Notes: a model not told the origin generated them from the letters alone. Positions 55,657 through 63,876 are shown, counted from the stretch's first letter. The stretch is 64,000 bases of DNA from Pseudomonadota bacterium (GCA_018241685.1 JAFEDJ010000046.1:1-64000); one strand, 5' to 3'. A program made the numbers and translations.

Positions 55657-55673
55657 CAGATCGTCCCGCCCCC

Positions 55674-56972
55674 ATGAAACTGATCGTCTCCCTGCTTGCC
55701 GCCTATCTGGTCACCCAGTCCGCCTTCGCCGCCAACGGGCCGGTCGAAGTGGACCGCATCGTGGCCGTTGTGAATAGCGAAGTCATCACCCAGTCCGACC
55801 TGCGCCAGCGGGTCGAGCAGGTCACCCGCCAGTTGTCCCGCCAGGGCACCCCGCTGCCGCCCAACGACGTGCTCGAAAAGCAGGTTCTGGAGCGCCAGAT
55901 CATGGAGCGGCTGCAGATCCAGCTGGCCAACGAAACCTCCCTGCGGGTCGACGATGTGACCCTCGATCGGGCCATCGGCCGCATCGCCGACAACAACAAG
56001 CTGTCGATGACTGACTTCCGCAAGGCCCTCGAGAAGGACGGCCTTTCCTGGGACCGTTTCCGTGAGGAGATCCGCAACGAGATCCTGATCAGCCGCGTGC
56101 GTGAGCGCGAGGTGGAAAGCCGCATCGTGATCTCCGATGCCGAGGTGAACAACTTCCTGGCCCACCCGGAGAACGTACTCGGCCAGCAGGAATTCAATCT
56201 GTCCCACATCCTGATCCGTACGCCGGAAGGCGCCACGCCGGAGCAGCTGGCCCGTGTCCGCGCCCGCGCCGAAGACGTGGCGGCCCGCGTCGCCCGTGGT
56301 GAGCCCTTCGACAAGCTGGCCGCCAGCTTCTCCGATGCGCCGGATGCCCTGTCCGGCGGCAATCTGGGTTGGCGCAGTGCGGAGCGTCTGCCCAGTCTCT
56401 TCGCCGAGGCCGTGGCCAGTCTGAAGCCCGGCGACACGACCCCGATCCTGCGCAGCTCGGCCGGTTTCCACATCGTGCGCTTGCTCGATCGGCGTGGCGG
56501 CAACGAATCCGCGGCGCCGACCAAGGTGCAGCAGACCCACGCCCGCCACATCCTCATCAAGACCAGCGAAGTGGTGTCCGACGCGGAAGCCCGTCGCCGT
56601 CTGGCCGAACTGCGCGAGCGGGTGGTGCAGGGCGGTGCCAGCTTCGCCGAGCTGGCCAAGGTTCATTCCGCCGACCTGTCGGCGTCCAAGGGCGGTGACC
56701 TGGGCTGGATCTATCCGGGCGACACTGTGCCGGAGTTCGAGCAGGCCATGGACGCCCTCAAGCCGGGCGAGCTCAGTCAGCCCATCCAGTCGCCCTTCGG
56801 CTGGCACCTGATCCAGGTGGAGGAGCGCCGCATGCAGGACGTCTCCGAAGACCGCAAGCGTGCCGCCGCCCGCAACGCCCTGCGCGAACGCAAGATGGAC
56901 GAGGCCTACCAGGACTGGCTGCGCCAGCTGCGCGACCGCGCTTACGTGGAATACCGCACGGAAGACAAATAA
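55674..56972 (+). CDS. surA: Periplasmic chaperone / peptidyl-prolyl isomerase SurA
   Basis: SurA escorts outer-membrane proteins, including LptD, across the periplasm. The 432-residue protein has a signal peptide (LIVSLLAAYLVTQSAFA), the N-terminal chaperone domain (DRIVAVVNSEVITQSDLRQR), and two parvulin domains (about residues 175-275 and 285-385), each with the repeated 'H-I-L-I' and 'GDLGW'/'GNLGW' features. The order lptD-surA-pdxA-rsmA is conserved in proteobacteria. Confidence 0.96.
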   Translation: MKLIVSLLAAYLVTQSAFAANGPVEVDRIVAVVNSEVITQSDLRQRVEQVTRQLSRQGTPLPPNDVLEKQVLERQIMERLQIQLANETSLRVDDVTLDRAIGRIADNNKLSMTDFRKALEKDGLSWDRFREEIRNEILISRVREREVESRIVISDAEVNNFLAHPENVLGQQEFNLSHILIRTPEGATPEQLARVRARAEDVAARVARGEPFDKLAASFSDAPDALSGGNLGWRSAERLPSLFAEAVASLKPGDTTPILRSSAGFHIVRLLDRRGGNESAAPTKVQQTHARHILIKTSEVVSDAEARRRLAELRERVVQGGASFAELAKVHSADLSASKGGDLGWIYPGDTVPEFEQAMDALKPGELSQPIQSPFGWHLIQVEERRMQDVSEDRKRAAARNALRERKMDEAYQDWLRQLRDRAYVEYRTEDK

Positions 56973-57025
56973 ACCGGGAGCGCGCTTGTCGGATGACGGT
57001 CCGACGCGCGTATAGTTTTCTCTCC

Positions 57026-57052
57026 AGCCCCCTTGTGGGGCTTTTCCCATTT
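57026..57052 (+). terminator. Hairpin with T-rich tail between surA and pdxA
   Basis: AGCCCC pairs with GGGGCT around a 5-base loop and is followed by TTTCCCATTTTT. A GC-rich imperfect hairpin (GTCGGA/TCCGAC) precedes it at about 56990-57010. It may end part of the lptD-surA transcript before pdxA. Confidence 0.5.
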
Positions 57053-57064
57053 TTCTCTCCTCAG

Positions 57065-58054
57065 ATGTCCTCTCAGCTTCCCGTCCTTGCCATCACCAGC
57101 GGCGAGCCCGCCGGGATCGGCCCCGATCTGTGCGCTGCGCTGCCGCGTCGCGAATGGCCCGCCCGCCTCGTCGTGCTGGGCGACCGTGACATGATCGCGG
57201 CACGCATCCATGCGGTCGAACCCTCCCTTGACATCATCGACTACCGCCCGGACGGCGCCTCCCGCGAGGGTGCGCTGGAAGTCCTGAATGTGCCGCTGGC
57301 TATGCCAGCGGCTCCTGGCCGACTCGATGCGATCAATGCTCGCTACGTGCTGGCGGTGCTCGACCGAGCCATCGACGGCTGCAAGTCCGGCGAGTTCGCC
57401 GGCATGGTTACCGCGCCGGTGCACAAGGGCATCATCTGCGAAGCCGGCGTGCCTTTCTCGGGGCACACGGAATATCTCGCCGAAGCCACCGCCACGCCGC
57501 TGGTGGTGATGATGCTGGTCGGCGGCGGCCTGCGGGTGGCGTTGGCAACGACACACCTGCCGCTGAAGGACGTGCCGGCGGCGATCACCCGTCCGCTGCT
57601 CACCGACACCCTGCGCATCCTGCACAAGGATCTGCGCGAGCGCTTCGGCCTGGCGTCGCCGCGCATCCTGGTGGCCGGCCTCAATCCCCATGCGGGGGAG
57701 GGCGGCCATATGGGCACCGAGGAGATCGAGGTCATCACGCCGGTGCTGGACGCCCTGCGTGCCGAAGGCATGCAGCTCGTCGGCCCGCTGCCGGCTGACA
57801 CCCTGTTCGTACCGCATACGCTGGAGCAGGGCGACGCGGTGCTCGCCATGTATCACGACCAGGGCCTGCCGGTGCTCAAGCACGCCAGCTTCGGCGGTGG
57901 CGTCAACGTGACCCTCGGCCTGCCGATCATCCGCACCTCCGTCGATCATGGCACCGCGCTGGACTTGGCCGGCACCGGCCGCGCCGAGCCGGGCAGCCTG
58001 TTCGCCGCCGTCGAACTGGCCATCCAGATGGCCAAGGGACGGAGCCAGGCATGA
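57065..58054 (+). CDS. pdxA: 4-hydroxythreonine-4-phosphate dehydrogenase
   Basis: PdxA oxidises 4-phosphohydroxy-L-threonine in pyridoxal phosphate synthesis. The 329-residue protein shows ITSGEPAGIGPDL, TAPVHKGIICEAGVPFSGHT, the metal-binding histidines in ATTHLPLKDVP and NPHAGEGGHMGTEE, and AMYHDQGLPVLKH. ATG 57065 gives the family N terminus; an earlier in-frame ATG at 56993 is not supported. Its stop overlaps the next gene by 4 bases. Confidence 0.95.
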   Translation: MSSQLPVLAITSGEPAGIGPDLCAALPRREWPARLVVLGDRDMIAARIHAVEPSLDIIDYRPDGASREGALEVLNVPLAMPAAPGRLDAINARYVLAVLDRAIDGCKSGEFAGMVTAPVHKGIICEAGVPFSGHTEYLAEATATPLVVMMLVGGGLRVALATTHLPLKDVPAAITRPLLTDTLRILHKDLRERFGLASPRILVAGLNPHAGEGGHMGTEEIEVITPVLDALRAEGMQLVGPLPADTLFVPHTLEQGDAVLAMYHDQGLPVLKHASFGGGVNVTLGLPIIRTSVDHGTALDLAGTGRAEPGSLFAAVELAIQMAKGRSQA

Positions 58055-58947
58055 ACATCCGTCGACGTTTGTTGCTTGGCGCCGCCTCCGCGCTGGGCCT
58101 GGCTGCCTGCGGCGGCCTGCCGCAGAAGTCCGCCGAGGTGCCCGCCCGTCCGCTGGCGGCCCGCAAGCCGAAAATCGCGCTGGCCCTGGGGGGCGGCGCG
58201 GCGCGCGGCTTCGCGCACATCGGGGTGATCAAGGCCCTGGAAACCAATGGTATCGTGCCGGACTTCGTGGTCGGCACCAGCGCCGGCTCGGTGGTCGGCG
58301 CACTCTACGCGGCCGGCCACGGCCCGTTCGAACTGCAGCGCCTGGCGATCCAGCTCGACGAGTCGGCGATCACCGACTGGAGCCTGTTCGACCGCGGGGT
58401 GATCAAGGGCGAGGCCCTCGAGCGCTTCATCAACACCAACGTCGGCAACAAGCCCATCGAAGGGCTCAAGCGGCGCTTCGCGGCGGTGGCCACCGACCTG
58501 CAGAGCGGCGAGCCGATCGTTTTCCAGCGCGGCAACACCGGTACCGCGGTGCGCGCGTCGGCGTCCATCCCTGGCGTCTTCCCGCCGGTGCTGGTGAGTG
58601 GCCGTGAGTACGTGGATGGCGGCCTGGTGGCGCCGATCCCGGTGCGCGAGGCGCGCAGCCTCGGCGCCGACCTTATCATCGCGGTGGACATCTCGGGCCG
58701 CCAGAGCGGCAAGAAGAACCAGGGCACCGCGGACGTCCTGCTCGACACCATCTCCATCATGGGCGGCGCCCTCGGCAAGGTCGAACTGGCCGGCGCCGAC
58801 GTGATCATCCGCCCGGAACTGCGCGGCGTGCCGGCCACCAACTTCCAGCAGCGCCACGAGGCGATCCTCGCCGGCGAGCAGGCCGGCTTCTCGGCGGTGG
58901 CCCGCATCAAGGACGCGCTGGCCGCGTGGGAAAGGAAAAACGGATGA
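58051..58947 (+). CDS. Patatin-like phospholipase lipoprotein (RssA-like)
   Basis: The 298-residue protein starts with an RRR-containing signal peptide ending in the lipobox LAACG (Cys20), so it should be exported and lipid-anchored. The patatin domain has the oxyanion motif GGGAARGFAHIGV, the nucleophile elbow GTSAGS, and the catalytic aspartate in DGGL, giving a Ser-Asp dyad. It should hydrolyse lipid esters in the envelope. It overlaps pdxA upstream and rsmA downstream by 4 bases each, so it is translationally coupled into the lptD-surA-pdxA-rsmA cluster, which lacks such a gene in E. coli. Confidence 0.88.
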   Translation: MNIRRRLLLGAASALGLAACGGLPQKSAEVPARPLAARKPKIALALGGGAARGFAHIGVIKALETNGIVPDFVVGTSAGSVVGALYAAGHGPFELQRLAIQLDESAITDWSLFDRGVIKGEALERFINTNVGNKPIEGLKRRFAAVATDLQSGEPIVFQRGNTGTAVRASASIPGVFPPVLVSGREYVDGGLVAPIPVREARSLGADLIIAVDISGRQSGKKNQGTADVLLDTISIMGGALGKVELAGADVIIRPELRGVPATNFQQRHEAILAGEQAGFSAVARIKDALAAWERKNG

Positions 58948-59744
58948 GCGAACAACATCAGGCGCGCAAGCGCTTCGGCCAGAACTTCCTGTCCGACCCC
59001 AACATCATCCGCAAGATCATCGAGGCGATCCGCCCGGTGGAAGGCGATCGCATGGTCGAGATCGGCCCCGGCCTCGGCGCGATGACCGAGCCGCTGATGG
59101 ACCGCCTCGGCCACCTGCACGTGGTGGAAATCGACCGCGACCTGATCGCCCGCCTGAAGACGACCCACCCGCCTGAGCGCCTGACGATCCACGAGGGCGA
59201 TGCTCTCAAGTTCGATTTCGGCAGCCTGGTGGCCGATGGGGCGCCGCTGCGGGTGGTTGGCAACCTGCCTTACAACATCTCCACGCCGATCCTGTTCCAC
59301 CTGGCCGAGTTTGCCGACAAGGTGAAGGACATGACCTTCATGCTGCAGAAGGAAGTGGTGATGCGCATGGTCGGCGAGCCGGGTACCGAGGAATACGGGC
59401 GACTGTCGGTGATGTTGCAGTACCGCTTCAACATGGGCCGCGTGTTCGACGTACCGCCCGGCGCCTTCCGCCCGGCACCGAAGGTGATGTCGAGCATCGT
59501 GCGCATGGTGCCGCGGCCGGCGGCGGAATGCACGGCGGCCGACTACGCGCTGCTCGGCAAGATCGTCACCGCCGCCTTCGGCCAGCGTCGCAAGACCCTG
59601 CGCAACACGCTGCGCGATTACCTTGCCGAGGACGACTACGCAGCGCTCGGCATCGATCCCGGCCTGCGTGGCGAGAAGCTCGGTGTCGATGAGTTCGTGC
59701 GCATCGCCAACCACGTGGCGGCGCGTGGCGGGGCTGCCGCTTGA
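58944..59744 (+). CDS. rsmA: 16S rRNA dimethyladenosine transferase A
   Basis: RsmA (KsgA) dimethylates A1518 and A1519 of 16S rRNA late in 30S assembly. The 266-residue protein has the N-terminal KRFGQNFL, SAM-binding MVEIGPGLGAMTEPL, and the catalytic motif GNLPYNIS, then VPPGAFRPAPKV. ATG 58944 is preceded by AAAGGA and overlaps the patatin stop. It is closed by a 15-bp terminator. Confidence 0.97.
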   Translation: MSEQHQARKRFGQNFLSDPNIIRKIIEAIRPVEGDRMVEIGPGLGAMTEPLMDRLGHLHVVEIDRDLIARLKTTHPPERLTIHEGDALKFDFGSLVADGAPLRVVGNLPYNISTPILFHLAEFADKVKDMTFMLQKEVVMRMVGEPGTEEYGRLSVMLQYRFNMGRVFDVPPGAFRPAPKVMSSIVRMVPRPAAECTAADYALLGKIVTAAFGQRRKTLRNTLRDYLAEDDYAALGIDPGLRGEKLGVDEFVRIANHVAARGGAAA

Positions 59745-59760
59745 GCGCGGAAGGATAGGT

Positions 59761-59795
59761 ATGAAAAAACCCGGCGGAGAGCCGGGTTTTTTCAT
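59761..59795. terminator. Bidirectional terminator after rsmA
   Basis: ATGAAAAAACCCGGC pairs perfectly with GCCGGGTTTTTTCAT around a GGAGA loop. A- and T-runs on both sides make it effective for rsmA and for the converging DUF2892 gene. Confidence 0.9.
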
Positions 59796-59810
59796 AGTGC
59801 GTCGTGCGGA

Positions 59811-60002
59811 TCAGTCCTTCTTCATCGGACAGGTGTTGATGCCGATCAGCGTGTAGGCGGGGCAGAAACCGATCAGCCCGGTGGCGATAGGCATCAGGCC
59901 GATCCACGCCCATACCGGGCCGCCGAGCGCCGCCCATGCCACCAGCGCGGCGCCGCCGCCGACGCGCACGATCCTGTCGAGATTGCCTTCGTTTCGTTTC
60001 AT
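59811..60002 (-). CDS. DUF2892 family small inner-membrane protein
   Basis: The 63-residue protein begins MKRNEGNLDRIVRVGGGAAL and has two hydrophobic helices typical of DUF2892 (YgaP C-terminal-like) proteins, followed by the conserved FCPAYTLIGINTCPMK with two cysteines. ATG 60002 is chosen because a strong AAGGAGG lies 6 bases upstream; an earlier in-frame ATG at 60050 is less likely. Proteins of this family are often paired with rhodaneses or redox-linked regulators, and the function is unproven. It follows a Crp/Fnr gene and a palindromic site. Confidence 0.85.
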   Translation of the reverse strand: MKRNEGNLDRIVRVGGGAALVAWAALGGPVWAWIGLMPIATGLIGFCPAYTLIGINTCPMKKD

Positions 60003-60065
60003 GATGGCCTCCTTGGCCGCTCCATTCAGGTGTTCGTATTTCACCAGCATTTCGCGACAGGCGTC

Positions 60066-60081
60066 TGTAACCTTGGTTACA
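60066..60081. promoter_or_regulatory. Crp/Fnr-type palindrome upstream of the DUF2892 gene
   Basis: TGTAACC-TT-GGTTACA is a perfect 7-bp inverted repeat in the 93-base gap between the Crp/Fnr gene and the DUF2892 gene. Its centre is about 72 bases before the DUF2892 start. Length and symmetry fit a Crp/Fnr dimer site, although the half-site differs from both CRP (TGTGA) and FNR (TTGAT). Confidence 0.55.
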
Positions 60082-60095
60082 CAGCCTGCCGGCCG

Positions 60096-60767
60096 TCAGT
60101 TCGAGGCGACGCGGCGTAGGCCGGCGGGGTTCAGGATGTCCACCTGTTCGCGGGACAGGGCGACGAGCCCTTGTTCGGCAAAACCCTTCAGCAGGCGGCT
60201 GACGATCTCCCGCACGCTGCCCAGTTCGTCGGCGAGCTGTTGGTGGGTGACATGCAGGCGTTGCCCCTTGCCGAGCAGCAGTGCGGCGAGGCGCTGGTCG
60301 AGCTTGCGGAAGGCGACTTCCTCAATCAGCTGCATCAGGTCGGCAATGCGCTCGGAGAACAGTTGGAAGATGAAGTCGCGGAATGCCGCTTCGCCGAGCA
60401 GGGCCTGGAAATCGGCATTCGGCAGGAGCAGCAGGCGCGTCTCCGTCTCGGCGATGCCGCGGGCGTTGTAGGGGGCGTGGCCGAGCAGGCAGGCCGACGA
60501 GATGATGCAGGTCTCGCCTGGTGTGACCCGGTACAGCGGCAGTTCCCGCCCGTTGGGGGCGGCCTTGACGACCCGCAGGCTGCCCGACAACACGAAGGGG
60601 AAGCCTTGGCAGGCCTGCAACTCGTCGAAGACGACGGCCCCGGCCGGCACGCTGACGACCTGGGCGTGCTGTTGCAGGCGCAAGCTGGCGGCGGCCGGCA
60701 GTGCCGTCAGCACTGGGTAAAGGGTGTTCAACGGGGCGTTCAGCGCGCCGTCGGCGTTGTCCGTCAT
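60096..60767 (-). CDS. Crp/Fnr-family transcriptional regulator
   Basis: The 223-residue protein has a cNMP-type sensor domain (about residues 15-125) and a C-terminal winged helix-turn-helix (THQQLADELGSVREIVSRLL). It lacks the N-terminal four-cysteine iron-sulphur signature of FNR. Three cysteines lie in the sensor domain: one in LQACQGFP and a pair in GETCIISSACLLG, a conserved feature of a subgroup of these regulators that suggests thiol-based sensing; this is inference. Its ATG overlaps the xthA stop by 4 bases. The DUF2892 gene, with a palindromic operator candidate, is directly downstream. Confidence 0.88.
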   Translation of the reverse strand: MTDNADGALNAPLNTLYPVLTALPAAASLRLQQHAQVVSVPAGAVVFDELQACQGFPFVLSGSLRVVKAAPNGRELPLYRVTPGETCIISSACLLGHAPYNARGIAETETRLLLLPNADFQALLGEAAFRDFIFQLFSERIADLMQLIEEVAFRKLDQRLAALLLGKGQRLHVTHQQLADELGSVREIVSRLLKGFAEQGLVALSREQVDILNPAGLRRVASN

Positions 60768-61522
60768 GCCAGTTCGACGACCACCGGCGCGTGGTCGGAC
60801 GGGCGCTCCAGCTTGCGCGGGGTTTTATCGACAGCGCAGGCGGTGCATCTTTCGACCAGCGGCTGGGACACCAGCAGGTGGTCGATGCGCAGACCGACGT
60901 TGCGGCGGAAGGCCATCATCCGGTAGTCCCACCAGGAAAAGCTCTTCTCCGGCTGCTCGAAGAGGCGGAAGGCGTCGGTGAGGCCGATGTCCAGCAGGGC
61001 CTTGAAGGCGTTCCGTTCCGGCACCGACACGTGGATCTCGTCCTTCCAGTCCGGGTGGGCGTCGCGGTCTTCCGGGGCGATGTTGTAGTCGCCGCCGAGG
61101 ACTAGTTGCGGGGTGGCCTGCAGCTCGGTCTTCAGCCAGGCGGTCAGTGCTTCCAGCCAGGCCAGCTTGTAGACGAACTTGTCGGAGCCGACTGCCTGGC
61201 CGTTGGGAAAGTAGCCACACACGATGCGGACCCCGTCCAGGGTGCCGGCGATGATGCGTTTCTGTTCGTCGGCGAAACCTGGGATGTCCAGCGTGACGTT
61301 CTCCAGCGGCTTGCGCGTCAGGATGGCCACGCCGTTGTAGGTCTTCTGGCCGTTGAAGACGGCCTGGTAGCCGGCCGCTTCTATCTCGGCCAGCGGGAAG
61401 GCCTTGTTCTCGCACTTGAGCTCCTGCAGACACAGGGCATCGGGCTGATTGGCGGCCAGCCAGTCGACGACGTGGGGCAGGCGGACCTTGAGGGAGTTAA
61501 CGTTCCAGGTGGCGATCTTCAT
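60764..61522 (-). CDS. xthA: Exodeoxyribonuclease III
   Basis: XthA is an AP endonuclease and 3'-5' exonuclease in base excision repair. The 252-residue protein has MKIATWNVNSLKVR, LCLQELKCENKAFP (metal-binding Glu), GGDYNIAPEDRD, RIDHLLVS and the C-terminal SDHAPVV with the catalytic Asp-His. ATG 61522 matches the family start; an upstream in-frame ATG at 61582 adds a non-family leader. It is coupled to the Crp/Fnr gene by a 4-base overlap. Confidence 0.95.
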   Translation of the reverse strand: MKIATWNVNSLKVRLPHVVDWLAANQPDALCLQELKCENKAFPLAEIEAAGYQAVFNGQKTYNGVAILTRKPLENVTLDIPGFADEQKRIIAGTLDGVRIVCGYFPNGQAVGSDKFVYKLAWLEALTAWLKTELQATPQLVLGGDYNIAPEDRDAHPDWKDEIHVSVPERNAFKALLDIGLTDAFRLFEQPEKSFSWWDYRMMAFRRNVGLRIDHLLVSQPLVERCTACAVDKTPRKLERPSDHAPVVVELA

Positions 61523-61671
61523 GGGGGCTTGAAATCCAGTATTGGCGCGGTTTTCGTGCGTAGGATGCGCTTTTGGCTGCACACCTGGCGACTTACCGCT
61601 GATGGGTTTGCCGTGATTGTGCCAGTGACAGGGGTCTTAGCGCTTGCCGATCCATGCCGCGAGGGCGGAGA

Positions 61672-62850
61672 TCACGTGTCTGGACTGTGCAGGCCGAGCC
61701 AGGCCACGATGCCGGCTGCGCTGAGGACGACGCCGACCATGACGACGCCGGACCAGCCGGCGATGCCGTAGGCCTGGGCCGAGGCGAGCGAGCCGAGCGC
61801 GCCGCCGATGAAGTAGCTGGTCATGTAGGCGGCGGTGAGGCGATTGCGCGCATCCGGACGGATCCGGTAGATCGCTCCCTGGTTGCTCACATGGACGCCC
61901 TGGACTGCCCAGTCGAGCAGCAGGACGCCGATCAGCAGGCTCGTCAGGCCGTGCTCGGCGGCCAGGCCTAGCGGCACCCAGGACAGCAGCAGTATGCCGA
62001 GCGCCAGCAGGGTTGCGATTTCCCCGCGCCCCGAGTCGGCCAGACGACCGGCGAGCGGGGCAGCGAGGGCACCGGCCGCCCCGGCAAGGCCGAAGAGACC
62101 GATGGTGGCCGGGGCATAGCCGAAGGGCGGTGCGCTCAGGAAAAAGGCCATCGAGGTCCACAGCACGCTGAAGTTGGCAAAGGACAGGGCGCCTAGCACG
62201 GCCCGGCGGCGCAACACCGCTTCCTCGCGGAAGAGCTGGAGCACCGACAGCAGCAGGCGCGGATAGGGGAGATCCACGCTGTCGCCGCCACCGGGCAGGC
62301 GCCGGGCCAGCACGATTGCGATCGTGAGCATGGCCAGGGCGCCGGCGAAATAGACAGTGCGCCAGTCGCCGAGGCCTGTCAGCAGCCCGGCGATCGTGCG
62401 GGCGAGCAGGATGCCCAGCAGCAGGCCGCTCATCACCGTGCCGACGATCTTGCCGCGCTGGGCGGGCTCCGCCAGCGCGGCGGCGAGGGGAACCAGAATC
62501 TGCGCGACGACAGAACACAGGCCGGCAATGGCGGTGCCGACGAGCAGCATGGTGAGTCCGGGGGCCAGGCCGCTGATCAGCAGGCCGCCGGCCGCCAGCA
62601 GGCTCATGGCGACGACCAGGCGGCGGCGGTCCACGAGGTCGCCCAGCGGCACGATCAACAGCAGGCCCAGGGCATAGCCGAGCTGGGCGGTCGTGACGAT
62701 GGTGCCAGCCGTGCCGCTGTCCAGGTGCAGGTCGTCGGCGATGGCGGGCAGCAGGGGCTGCGCGTAGTAGTTGCAGGCCACGGCCAGCCCGGTGGCGGCG
62801 GCCATGAGGCGCACCAGGCCGGGCGTCAGGGTTTGGGTGTGTGGGGGCAT
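61672..62850 (-). CDS. Major facilitator superfamily transporter
   Basis: The 392-residue inner-membrane protein has about twelve hydrophobic helices, the MFS motif-A-like loop PLGDLVDRRRLVV between helices 2 and 3, and the start VRLMAAATGLAVACNYYAQP, which resembles the YnfM/multidrug-type drug:H+ antiporters. Substrate is unknown. ATG 62850 places the first helix near the N terminus; the open frame continues upstream but is non-protein-like and crosses the divergent LysR gene. It is divergent from the LysR gene, the usual sign that the LysR protein controls it. Confidence 0.87.
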   Translation of the reverse strand: MPPHTQTLTPGLVRLMAAATGLAVACNYYAQPLLPAIADDLHLDSGTAGTIVTTAQLGYALGLLLIVPLGDLVDRRRLVVAMSLLAAGGLLISGLAPGLTMLLVGTAIAGLCSVVAQILVPLAAALAEPAQRGKIVGTVMSGLLLGILLARTIAGLLTGLGDWRTVYFAGALAMLTIAIVLARRLPGGGDSVDLPYPRLLLSVLQLFREEAVLRRRAVLGALSFANFSVLWTSMAFFLSAPPFGYAPATIGLFGLAGAAGALAAPLAGRLADSGRGEIATLLALGILLLSWVPLGLAAEHGLTSLLIGVLLLDWAVQGVHVSNQGAIYRIRPDARNRLTAAYMTSYFIGGALGSLASAQAYGIAGWSGVVMVGVVLSAAGIVAWLGLHSPDT

Positions 62851-62938
62851 TGGGGGGCTCTCCGGCAGGGTGTCCGGGGTGTCTGCCCCGGATCGATTGG
62901 AATCAATGTTCGGAGGGCAGTATCGGCAAGGCGGATTG

Positions 62939-62973
62939 ATCATTCCAATGTATTGTTGGCATTGGTTTGATCG
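62939..62973. promoter_or_regulatory. Inverted repeat in the MFS/LysR divergent promoter
   Basis: GATCATTCCAATG (62939-62951) and CATTGGTTTGATC (62961-62973) form an 11-of-13 inverted repeat around 9 bases. A second small dyad, ATTG-N4-CAAT, is at 62897-62908. The repeat ends 18 bases before the LysR ATG, so it could serve both autoregulation and control of the MFS gene. Confidence 0.5.
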
Positions 62974-62991
62974 TAAAAGGAGATTATCGGA

Positions 62992-63876
62992 ATGAACCTG
63001 CGGCAGATCGATTTCGTGCTGGCCCTGGCCGAGGAGGGCAATTTCACGCGGGCCGCGGCGCGTTGCCATACCGTCCAGTCGGCCTTCAGCCACCAGGTGG
63101 CCCGTCTTGAGGAGGAGTTCGGCTCCCGGCTGTTCGAACGCTCGTCACGGCGGGTTGCCCTGACGGCGGCCGGCCGGACTTTCGTCGCCCATGCCCGCCA
63201 GGTGCAGGAGGCGACACGCCGCCTGCGGGACGAGATGGCTGCCGCGACGGGCGAGATCCGCGGCACGCTGACCGTCGGGACAATCTCGACCCTCACCGTG
63301 GCCAACCTGCCGGCCTTGCTGGCCGAATTCCATCGCCGCCATCCCCGTGTCGATATCCGTCTCCACATCGGCATGAGCGATGTGCTGCTCGATGAACTGC
63401 GCGGTCAGCAGACCGATGCGGCCTTCATCGGGGTGTGGCCCGGTGAGCCGGTGGCGGGGGTGTCGGCGCGCCTCCTCAGCGAGGAGTGCCTGGTCGCGAT
63501 CCTGCATCCGGACCATCCGCTGGCCGGGCGAAGTAGCCTGAGCCTGGGCGAACTGGCTGGGCAGACGCTGGTGGACTACCAGGCCGGCACCGGGCCGCGG
63601 CAGCAGACCGATGCGGCGTTCCGGGCGGCCGGCATCGAGCGGCGCGTGGCTTTCGAGGTCAATCATGCGGAGCTGCTCGAGCAGATCGTGCGGCAGGGCC
63701 TGGCCATCGGCCTGGTGCCCGAACAGTCGGCGCTGGGGTACGCGGGGCTGCTCAGGGCCCGCATCGAGGAGGCGCCGCAGCGCAAGGTTTACTTCGCCTG
63801 GAGCCGCAACCCCACGCCGGCTGCGGCGGCATTCCAGGCATTGGTACTGGAGGGCGACGCAGCGCAGGGAAACTGA
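62992..63876 (+). CDS. LysR-family transcriptional regulator
   Basis: The 294-residue protein has an N-terminal helix-turn-helix (NLRQIDFVLALAEEGNFTRA, then SAFSHQVARLEEEFG) and a C-terminal effector-binding domain (GTLTVGTISTLTVANLPALL, HPDHPLAGR). It resembles regulators of divergently encoded MFS exporters. It lacks the two redox cysteines of OxyR. ATG 62992 is preceded by AGGAG-like sequence. The likely target is the divergent MFS gene, via the inverted repeat between them. Confidence 0.9.
   Translation: MNLRQIDFVLALAEEGNFTRAAARCHTVQSAFSHQVARLEEEFGSRLFERSSRRVALTAAGRTFVAHARQVQEATRRLRDEMAAATGEIRGTLTVGTISTLTVANLPALLAEFHRRHPRVDIRLHIGMSDVLLDELRGQQTDAAFIGVWPGEPVAGVSARLLSEECLVAILHPDHPLAGRSSLSLGELAGQTLVDYQAGTGPRQQTDAAFRAAGIERRVAFEVNHAELLEQIVRQGLAIGLVPEQSALGYAGLLRARIEEAPQRKVYFAWSRNPTPAAAAFQALVLEGDAAQGN

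Noticed and set aside
62992..63876. LysR gene as OxyR, to pair with the ahpC array
   Set aside because: It lacks the two OxyR redox cysteines and its effector domain resembles exporter-linked LysR proteins.
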